A stretch of DNA of 64,000 nt from Flavobacterium anseongense (GTDB lineage: Bacteria > Bacteroidota > Bacteroidia > Flavobacteriales > Flavobacteriaceae): assembly GCF_021608185.1 (NCBI RefSeq), contig NZ_JAKIHN010000008.1, forward strand, positions 1-64,000, read 5' to 3'. The notes under the pieces were generated by a model. That model saw nothing but the letters and a program-made list of their open reading frames with translations, was not told where the DNA came from and did not search any database. A program made the position numbers and the translations under genes. Positions 41,106 through 50,300 of the stretch are shown piece after piece (within the stretch, counting starts at the first letter, position 1; every line of letters begins with the position of its first letter).

Positions 41106-44100
41106 TTGAATAAAAAAAGACCTAAATATAGTTTTTTTATAAGTTTCATTGTCATGTTGCTTTGCCATTTTGGGTTTGCTCAAGTGAATACTTATGGATT
41201 CACCGAATCAAATTCAACATACACAGCATTAACAACTCCAACAACTGCTATTGCTGCTCCTTGGGATGACAATGTAACTGCTGCTGTTAACTTGGGCTTT
41301 ACCTTTACCTTTAATGGAGTAAATCAAACACAGTGTTATATTAGTTCAAACGGATTTATTTCTTTTGGAATTGCTCCAACAGCAACAAATTACATCCCAC
41401 TTAGTGACGCTACTGCATATACAAATGGCGGAAGTATTAGTGCGTTAGGAATGAATTTAACTTCTTCTACTTCTAGTGCTACAGAAGACATTGTTTATAA
41501 AACAATAGGATCATCACCAAACAGAATTTTTGTAGTGCAATGGACTAATGCGCGAAGAAAATTCATGACAGGTAATTTTAATTTTCAAATACGATTAGTT
41601 GAAACTACAAATGTCGTTGAGCTGTCTTACGGTGCATGTGCTCCCGATGATACTACCGTTTTAAATACGCAGGTTGGTATACGTGGTGTTACAAATGATT
41701 TTTTTCAGGGAGATGTTAAAAACCGTTTGCAAACAGGAGCAAACGTTAATAGTGCATGGTTTGGAAAAACTGTAGAGGGAACTGCTAATTCAAATACTGT
41801 CAGAACCAGTGTAACAGAATATCCTAATAATGGACTTAAATTTTCATTTACGCCTTCAGCTACTTGTCTCACGCCATCAGCAGCGCCATCTAATCTTATA
41901 ATAGGTGGAACAAGTGTAAGCACAACCAGTTTTGTTGGTAATAGCTTTACGGCGGCTTCTCCGGCTCCAACTAATTATCTGATATTAAGCAGCGTAGTTG
42001 CAACACCTCCCACCAGCTTAAATATTCCAAATAGAGTATATAGGGCTGTAGGTGAAATTATATCAGGAACCTATACAGTAATCGGCAATACTAATGCAAC
42101 CACTTTTACGCAAACATCTTTAACTCCAAATACAAATTATTACTATTGGGTTATACCATATAATTCGGGCTGTATTGGTGGTCCGTTTTATTATTTTGCA
42201 GGGATGATTTCAGAGTCAAATGCCACTTGTATACCGGCACCAACAGGCTTGACAGCATCAACCGTCGAAGGGAACTCTTTCACAGCTACGTGGAGTGCAG
42301 TAACAGGAGCAACAGACTATCGTATCGATGTTTCCACCAACAACACTTTTACCGCTATTCTTCCTGCCTACAATAATATTTCATCAAGTACACTTACCAG
42401 TTTAGCTGTTAATGGATTAAGTCCTTTCACTACCTATTATTTTCGGGTTAGAGCAGTTGGTTTAGGTTGTAATGTTAATAGTAGTACCGCCTCGGTAACT
42501 ACAACTTGTGGTGCCTATTCAATTCCATATTTTCAAAATTTCGATACAACTACTGTGGCAACAGTTCCAACTTGTTTTACCATTACTAATAATAACTCTG
42601 ATAGTGCGCTTTGGCAAGTTCAAAATTCAATCGCATCATCAACGCCTAATGCAATTCATTTAGCTACAAATAATCCTATTGATTCTGACGATTGGTTTTT
42701 TACTCCTGGTCTAAGTTTAAGCGCCGGAGTTTCTTATCGATTGAAATTTAAATATAATACCACAAGTGCAGGAACATATACCGAAAATCTAAGGGTTCGT
42801 TTAGGTAATGGTCCATCCGAACCTAGTATGAATATTACGATATTAGATTTACCTAATCTTGTAAATACAGTTTATCAAACGGCTACAGTTGACTTTATTC
42901 CGGTTACTAATGATGTTTATTATTTAGGATTTCAAGGTTATAGTTTTGCCAATCAAAGTAAAATTGTGGTAGATGATATTAGTGTTATTGTTTCTCCTAC
43001 TTGTTTTGAACCTGCATCTATCACGGTCAATTCTACAAATGCTACCACGGCAAATATTTCGTGGGATGAACCGGTACCGGCACCAGCGAATGGGTATCAA
43101 TATTATTTTAGCACTTCCAATACACAACCTAGTGTTAGTGTAACACCATCTGGTTCAGTTGGTGCAGGAATCTTGACCGCTACTATTACAGGATTGACAC
43201 CGGCAACTTTATATTATGTTTGGGTTAGAGGTAATTGTAGTACTACAGATAAAAGTATTTGGAGTTTAATTCAATCTTTTAGCACGGACTGTACAACACC
43301 AACTTTACTAACAGTTGTAAATGGAACACTCTGTGGAGGTGGATCAACAACTTTACAAGCTACTTCTGCTCCGGGTTCTACTGTAGAATGGTTTTCTGAT
43401 TCCGCAGGAACAAACCTGATTTCAACCGGTAATAATTATGTTACTCCTACACTTTTCGCTACAACTACTTACTATGCTCAATCAAGAGCACCGGGGGGGC
43501 TTGTAACGGTTGGTCCAATTTCGCCAATAGCCCAAGGCGGATCTTTAAGTACAGGCCTTACTCAAACCTTTGTAAGTTTTTCTGTTTCAACAGCTACTAC
43601 CTTGCAATCAATCGATATTTATCCTCTAGTTTCAGGGCAAAGTGGCGTATTTACTATTCGAAATGCATCTAATGGAATATTGGCAACATATCCATACACA
43701 ACCAATGCAGCTGGTGGAAATACTGTGCAGACCATTCCATTTGGAATCAATTTACCAGTAGGTAACTTTTTTCTATACATGGATACTTTACCTGCAGCAG
43801 GTTTGTTGATTAACATTGATAACGCTTCATATCCTTATAATTCTTCTGTTGCCAGCATAACAGGAAACGGTTATGACAATACGTTTTATATGTTTGCTTA
43901 TAATTGGAAATTCTCTAATATCTGCCGCTCACTTCTAACGCCTGTAAATGCTACTGTGACCAGTGCACCAAGTATTTCCCTGAGCCAAACTACAGCTACT
44001 ATTTGTTATGGAGAAATTACGCCATTGGTAACTATAACAGGTGCTGCATCTTATAATAATTTCGTATGGTCACCAAATACAAATATTGTTGGTTCTGTAG

Positions 44101-46934
44101 CAACTGGTTATACATTTCAGCCTACTGCAACTACAACTTATTCTTTAACAGCTTCACAAACATCAGGGAGTTTATGTTCATCGTTGTTGAGTATAACAGT
44201 TACCGTAAAACCACAACCTCCTGCTATTAGTATATTGCCTGCATCAGCTACAATCTGTGAAGGGGCTGTTCAGACACTAAATGCTACTTTAGCAGCAGCA
44301 AGCGCAGCGGTAATCTACAGCGAAAACTTCAATGGTAGTAATAGTTGGACAACGACTAACACTTCTACCGGAGGAATTCCTGCTAACGCTTCATGGACAT
44401 TGAGAACAAGCCCCTATACATACTCAAGCGGAACTTGGAATACCACGATAAGTAGTAATGATGCTTCACAGTTTTATTTTACCAATTCAGATGCTCAAGG
44501 TACTCCAAGTAGTAATAGAACCATGACCTATTTGACATCTCCTACAATAAATTTGTCAGGTTATACCAGCGCCACACTAAGCTTTTGGCACTATTTAAGG
44601 TATATTGGTGGAAACAAAGCCTGGGTTCAGGTATCAACTGATGGAGGTGCTACCTGGATACTTGTAACTGCCTTTACAGCTTCCAGGGGAACGGCTTCTG
44701 CTTTTGTTAATGCAACAGCAGATTTGAGCGCTTATGTTGGTTTATCTGTTATGCTTAGATTTTATTACGATGCGACTTGGGATTATGGTTGGGCAATCGA
44801 CAATATCAATATTACAGGAGCACTGGCATTAGAGGTAAGTTGGTCACCTGCAACGGCACTTTATTTTAATGCTGCGGCAACCAGTCCTTATATTGCAGGA
44901 ACACCAACATCAACTGTCTATGCCAAACCTAGTGCGACGACTACTTATACAGGAACGGCTCTTGGAGCTAATGGGTGTTCAACCTTTAATTCAAGTGTCA
45001 TAACGGTTATACCTGCACCAACAGCAGGAGTTTTATCGAGCAGTCAGGCTATGTGTGCAAATTGGGAACCAAATAGTTTAACTCTAACAGGTTCTGTTGG
45101 TACGATTGTTAGATGGGAATATGCAACAGATGCGGCTTTTACAGTTGGTTTAACCACCATTGCCAATACAACAACCACGCTAACAGCGGCTCAAATAGGA
45201 ACTTATACAGGCACACGCTATTATAGAGTTGTACTTCAAACCGGAACTTGTCCCGTAGTATATTCTAATTCGGTATATGTAAGTTTTTCATCAACAACCT
45301 GGAATGGAACTTCATGGAGCAATGGTTTTCCTAGTGCTACCACTAAAGTGATTTTTGCCGGAAATTATACATCAGGAGCTGATCTTCAGGCTTGTTCGGT
45401 TGAGGTGCTTTCGGGTGCTGTATCTATCCTTTCGGGTCATACATTTACAGTGCAAAATGATATTAAAGTAACCGGAGGTTCAATAACCTTCCAAAATACT
45501 GCCAGCCTGGTTCAGGTGAATACTTTAAATAATTTAGGGGTACAGTTTACCAACTCAGGAAGTATTACCTACAAAAGAAACAGTACTCCGGTTCGTAAAT
45601 TTGATTATACCTATTGGTCCGCCCCGGTAACTCCGCAAACATTAATAGGTTTTTCTCCGGGTACAACTTTATTCTATACCTTTAATTCAGCTACGGGTCG
45701 TTATGCCTATGCTAATGGAACTGATGTAATGATTCCTGCAAAAGGATATCTAATACGAACACCTGATATTGCTCCATTTAATACAACAACCACTAACATA
45801 TTTACAGGCTCGTTTGTTGGAGTACCAAATACAGGAAATATAACCATTCCTATTGTGGGAGGAGGCAATCAGGTTAATTTAATAGGAAATCCATATCCAT
45901 GTGCATTAAGTGCCAATTTATTTTTGTCTGATCCTTTGAATGTTCCTGTTATTGACGCTACTCTTTATTTTTGGACACATAACACACCAATATCAGGCAA
46001 TAATTATACAGGAAATGATTATGCAGTTTATAATTATACAGGAAGCACTGCAACAGGTATCGGAACAGCTTCTCCAAGTAGTGGTGTGAATAACACTGCT
46101 CCTAATGGTAATATTGCGGCAGGTCAAGGGTTCTTTGTTAAAGGATTGACTAATGGAAACGCTACTTTTAAAAACAGTATGCGATTGGCCGGTAACAATA
46201 ATTTATTTTACAGAACGACAAATCCACACACTGAAACTTCAGTAATTGATGATTTGGAACGTCATCGTTTTTGGCTCGATATTTATAATCCCGATGGTGC
46301 ATTCAAACAACTTTTAGTTGGCTATATTGAAAATGCAACGAATGTAGGAATGGATAGAGGTTTTGATGGAGAATTAGTAGATGTTGGAAATATAATTACC
46401 CTCTACACGATGCAGGAGGATAAAAAACTTAGTATTCAGGGTCGCGCTTTACCATTTAATGCAGCCGATATAATTCCGGTTGGATATAAATCGACTGTTG
46501 CCGGAACCTATCTGATTAGATTGTCTGATTTTGATGGTTTGTTTGAATCACAATCTATCTATATAGAAGATAAACTCTTAAATATGATTCATGATTTGAG
46601 AACAGGGGATTATGAGTTTGCAACCGAAACAGGAACTTTTGAAAATCGATTTGAGATTCGATTTACCAATACTGCTTTAGGTACTAATAATCCTGCTTTT
46701 GATGCTAATCAGATTGTAATCTACAGAAACGCAACTAATGAGTTTGTTGTTACTACCGGAACAACTAATATGGAATCTATAAAAGTATATGATATTGCAG
46801 GTAGATTGTTGTTGAAGAAAAAAGGTATTAATGCCACGCAAACAAGCTTTCAAGCCGGCTTTGTCAATGAGGTATTATTAGTTCAAATAACAACAGACGA
46901 TGGTGTAGTGGTGACTAAAAGAGTTATTCGTTAA
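41106..46934 (+). CDS. Giant multidomain T9SS-secreted surface protein 1 (1942 aa)
   Basis: A 1942-residue exported protein. The start is a TTG: no in-frame ATG lies nearby upstream and the first ATG downstream (residue 17) would cut the signal peptide (cleavage after GFAQ). Modules: an N-terminal beta-domain (about 30-260) with the pattern LGFTFTFNGVNQTQCYISSN ... SPNRIFVVQW; fibronectin III (about 376-465 and 633-728); two MAM/adhesin-like lectin-type domains (about 471-628 and 1069-1238); Ig-like segments (about 730-800 and 952-1037). The last 440 residues are a module also found at the end of the next gene, closing with a T9SS sorting tail (YDIAGRLLLKKKG ... TKRVIR). Ligand unknown; adhesion or polymer binding is plausible. 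Compositionally rich in Thr, Ser and Asn. Confidence 0.9.
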   Translation: MNKKRPKYSFFISFIVMLLCHFGFAQVNTYGFTESNSTYTALTTPTTAIAAPWDDNVTAAVNLGFTFTFNGVNQTQCYISSNGFISFGIAPTATNYIPLSDATAYTNGGSISALGMNLTSSTSSATEDIVYKTIGSSPNRIFVVQWTNARRKFMTGNFNFQIRLVETTNVVELSYGACAPDDTTVLNTQVGIRGVTNDFFQGDVKNRLQTGANVNSAWFGKTVEGTANSNTVRTSVTEYPNNGLKFSFTPSATCLTPSAAPSNLIIGGTSVSTTSFVGNSFTAASPAPTNYLILSSVVATPPTSLNIPNRVYRAVGEIISGTYTVIGNTNATTFTQTSLTPNTNYYYWVIPYNSGCIGGPFYYFAGMISESNATCIPAPTGLTASTVEGNSFTATWSAVTGATDYRIDVSTNNTFTAILPAYNNISSSTLTSLAVNGLSPFTTYYFRVRAVGLGCNVNSSTASVTTTCGAYSIPYFQNFDTTTVATVPTCFTITNNNSDSALWQVQNSIASSTPNAIHLATNNPIDSDDWFFTPGLSLSAGVSYRLKFKYNTTSAGTYTENLRVRLGNGPSEPSMNITILDLPNLVNTVYQTATVDFIPVTNDVYYLGFQGYSFANQSKIVVDDISVIVSPTCFEPASITVNSTNATTANISWDEPVPAPANGYQYYFSTSNTQPSVSVTPSGSVGAGILTATITGLTPATLYYVWVRGNCSTTDKSIWSLIQSFSTDCTTPTLLTVVNGTLCGGGSTTLQATSAPGSTVEWFSDSAGTNLISTGNNYVTPTLFATTTYYAQSRAPGGLVTVGPISPIAQGGSLSTGLTQTFVSFSVSTATTLQSIDIYPLVSGQSGVFTIRNASNGILATYPYTTNAAGGNTVQTIPFGINLPVGNFFLYMDTLPAAGLLINIDNASYPYNSSVASITGNGYDNTFYMFAYNWKFSNICRSLLTPVNATVTSAPSISLSQTTATICYGEITPLVTITGAASYNNFVWSPNTNIVGSVATGYTFQPTATTTYSLTASQTSGSLCSSLLSITVTVKPQPPAISILPASATICEGAVQTLNATLAAASAAVIYSENFNGSNSWTTTNTSTGGIPANASWTLRTSPYTYSSGTWNTTISSNDASQFYFTNSDAQGTPSSNRTMTYLTSPTINLSGYTSATLSFWHYLRYIGGNKAWVQVSTDGGATWILVTAFTASRGTASAFVNATADLSAYVGLSVMLRFYYDATWDYGWAIDNINITGALALEVSWSPATALYFNAAATSPYIAGTPTSTVYAKPSATTTYTGTALGANGCSTFNSSVITVIPAPTAGVLSSSQAMCANWEPNSLTLTGSVGTIVRWEYATDAAFTVGLTTIANTTTTLTAAQIGTYTGTRYYRVVLQTGTCPVVYSNSVYVSFSSTTWNGTSWSNGFPSATTKVIFAGNYTSGADLQACSVEVLSGAVSILSGHTFTVQNDIKVTGGSITFQNTASLVQVNTLNNLGVQFTNSGSITYKRNSTPVRKFDYTYWSAPVTPQTLIGFSPGTTLFYTFNSATGRYAYANGTDVMIPAKGYLIRTPDIAPFNTTTTNIFTGSFVGVPNTGNITIPIVGGGNQVNLIGNPYPCALSANLFLSDPLNVPVIDATLYFWTHNTPISGNNYTGNDYAVYNYTGSTATGIGTASPSSGVNNTAPNGNIAAGQGFFVKGLTNGNATFKNSMRLAGNNNLFYRTTNPHTETSVIDDLERHRFWLDIYNPDGAFKQLLVGYIENATNVGMDRGFDGELVDVGNIITLYTMQEDKKLSIQGRALPFNAADIIPVGYKSTVAGTYLIRLSDFDGLFESQSIYIEDKLLNMIHDLRTGDYEFATETGTFENRFEIRFTNTALGTNNPAFDANQIVIYRNATNEFVVTTGTTNMESIKVYDIAGRLLLKKKGINATQTSFQAGFVNEVLLVQITTDDGVVVTKRVIR

Positions 46935-47347
46935 TGCTTTAATTTTGAACATTAATTTAGCATTAAGTTTTTATAAGGTATTTATTAATAATGTAATTTT
47001 TTTGTCCTATTTAGACATGTTTTATAAACAAATATTGAAAAGTGTTGACAATTTGTTAAATTAGCGCACCCAAATTCATTATAATTATTTAATTTTGGAA
47101 CATTAAATAATAGTCTGTTTGCTTAAAAATGTACTATTTTTTTTATGGATTATAAATGAAATAACCCAATGTAGCAGTATTGTGCAGCATTGGTCTATTA
47201 TATTTACAGTTTATCGAAAAACAATTGGTTTTTGATGACCGGATGAGGATTACAATTTTTTATGGCGTAAATTTAACGCCTTAACCATAATATAACATTG
47301 CTTTTAATGTCATTGTGAGTGGTGACGCACAACTTAAAAAATTAACT
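46935..47347 (+). other. Long leader region before the second giant surface gene
   Basis: No gene found. A weak hairpin TTAATGCT/AGCATTAA (46931-46966) that overlaps the upstream stop codon is followed by T residues and may terminate gene 1. TTG at 47036-47038 with TAAATTAG at 47057-47064 (18-bp spacing) resembles a promoter. Further hairpins are CCAATG/CATTGG (47166-47193) and GGCGT/ACGCC (47264-47280), giving a leader near 280 nt before the ATG at 47348. Confidence 0.35.
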
Positions 47348-50300
47348 ATGAGAAAATCTTTACTTACAGCCTCGAGTAATTTGGTTTTGTTTAAAAAAGG
47401 ATTAGTATTTCAAATTTTGTTATTTGGAATGCTTTTAGGTTTAAGTGGTACTCAAATCACTTTTGCACAATGTATCGGACCGTATCAAGCTTTTGAGAGT
47501 GTTCCGCAAGATATTTCTACGCTAACTGGTGCGGGTTGGAGTTTTAGTACCAATTTAGGTGTTTATGATGATGGTAATGGTGGGACTTTTCGAACGGGTG
47601 CCAGAGGACTTTTCAATTATGATACAGTAAATGGTGAATACGTTATAACGCCAACTATTGCAACACCTCAAACCTTTTCCTTTTATCTTTTTGGTGACGA
47701 TTATGATTTATTAGTAGGTGATGGTCTGGGTACTTGGTATAGTTTATTAGATAGTACAAATAGAACGAATTATAACGTTACATCTTTTGTGTTACCTGCC
47801 TTGACAAATTTTAGTGAATGGCAGTTGATATCAGTTACATTTGGGACAAGCAATTCACTAAATAGTAACGTGAAATTTAAAATAGTTGATAATGGTCCTT
47901 TTGGTAGTCTTCTAATAGATGATATTGCATGGACTTCAAGAACAGCCAGTGAGAATACGATTGTTGTTCCTGAGTTAGGTAACAGTTCGTGTAGCCCTAT
48001 TACTGTTCCTGCAGCGGGAACAGGTTTTTTAACTTTATATGATCAGGGTGGTAGTTCAGACGAATACAATAGATTGCAAACACAAACAATTACTTTTGCC
48101 CCTGCAATTGCCTCAGAGAAAGTGCAAATTACCTTTCAGAGTCCTTTTGCTATCAATGGTGCATCTGGTGGAACTGCCAGTACAATAAGTGTTTATAACG
48201 GACCCACAACAGCATCCACAGTATTATTAAATGCATATACCAGTACAAGTACACTTCCCGGAGTAACGGTTTATGCTTCAACAGATTCGAGTGGTAATAT
48301 CACAGTTAGATTTGTATCAGGTACAGGTGCACCATTATCCGGTTATAAAATAAAGGTTGAGTGTGTGGGTTGTCCGGCTCCAACTGCATTGGCATTTGCT
48401 GCTGCAGGAGGTGTTTCCCACAACAGTGCCTTTTTGACCTGGTCGGGTACAGCAGCCAATTATGAAGTTTATTATAGTACAACCAATACAGCACCAACTG
48501 GAGCTACATCACCAAACGGAGGGACAGTTGCTACTACATCAGCAACCGTTACTGGTTTAAGTGCTTCCACTTTATACTATTTTTGGGTGCGTTCAAATTG
48601 TGGTTCTGGTAGTGTGAGTTCATGGCTTGGACCAATTTCAACAACAACTTTGTGTACTCCACAAACGGTTACCTATCTTGAAACTTTTAATGGTTTAGTA
48701 GGTGGTGTTTTACCAACATGTACTTCGGCAACAGCCAGTAGCTGGCAATCTAATAGTGTTAACGGAAATTTGTTTTGTAATGGTGTAGGACAAAGTTTCT
48801 TTACACAGGGAGTTACTTTAACTGCAGGTCAGTTATACCGTTTGACCTATGATTATGCCAGTAACCTAAACGGAACTGCAGACATGCAGGTTTTCTTTGG
48901 TAGCCCTGTAAATAATGTTGCGCCAACGGTTAGTAATGTTAATTCGCTATTAGCTACACACAATACTTTTTCGAGTGTTACTACAAACGTACTTAACTTT
49001 GTAGCACCTACTTCAGGTACTTTTTACATTCGCTTTTTATTAAGTGCTTTGAGTAATACAGGTTCAGGAGCTTTAAATCTTGATAACGTAAGATTAGAAA
49101 TAGAAAATTGTTTGCCACCAACTTTTCCTGGTAGCCCTGTTTCAGGTGTGAATGATTTTGGTGCCACAATAGCTTGGAATGTTCCTTCAACAGGTGCTCC
49201 AAGCAATGGCTACTATTATTATCTTTCTACCTCAAGTACGCCTCCGGGTTACTATGATACAGAGACAGGTGCAGTTTCCAGTACCGGTGTTACCCTATCA
49301 TCTTTGTCTTCTAATACTACTTATTATGTATGGGTGCGTTCTAATTGCGGAGGACAAATCAGTACTTGGTCTTCGTCTTATGCCAGTTTTACAACAACAA
49401 ACGTGAGTATTCCAACAGTAATAAAAGTAAATGATACTACAGGGCCTTATACAGTTGCTTGTGGTTCGACTACCAACATTACTTTTACTGACAGTGGTGG
49501 AACAGCGGGTAATTATTCTAATAATGAAAAAGTATATTTTCCTCTGCCTTCAACTGCGGTGAATGTACCATATTCTTATACCTTTAAGACCGATGGTACA
49601 CCTGGTGCCAAGTTAATGGTGATTTTCAATACGTTTAATGTTGAATTAGGTTGGGATGGATTGATGATATATAGTGGATTGGATAATACGGGAACTTTAA
49701 TGTCTTCAGGTAGGGTTGCTAATCACCCAAAATCTTGTCCAACAGGTGCTTGGACAGGAACTACATCACCGGGAACTATATTGTCAACTGCAGCTGATGG
49801 TTCACTTACTTTTGAATTCACTTCGGATGATTCTGTAACACCTTTTGGTTGGACAGCTACTATTAAATGTGTTAGTAGTCCCCCGACTATTACGAGCTTT
49901 ACTCCAACAGATAATAACTGCGGTTCTTCATCGGTTTCGGTTGTAATTACCGGGACAGGTTTTACCAGTGTTACAGGTGTTAATTTTAACGGAGTTTCTG
50001 CCTCATATGTAGTTAACAGTCCAACTCAGATTACAGCTACTGTTCCGGCAACTGCAACTACAGGTAAAATTAAAGTAATAACTTCTACATTCTCGGCTAC
50101 AAGCAGTACAGATTTTACTGTTAATAATCCTCCACCAGTTACAACAGGTGCTGTTGTTTGTACCGGTGGTTCAGGAAGCCTTTCTAGTAGTACTGTTTGT
50201 GATGCTTGGACTCCAGTTACAAATATTACCAATTCACTGACTACAGGTAGTCCAACAGCATTTCGACAAGTTACAGGAACTACTTGTAATTTATCTGGAA

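Noticed and set aside
46935..47347. CRISPR or phage attachment site in the long AT-rich gaps around the giant genes.
   Set aside because: No regularly spaced repeats, no tRNA-derived direct repeats and no integrase or cas gene nearby.
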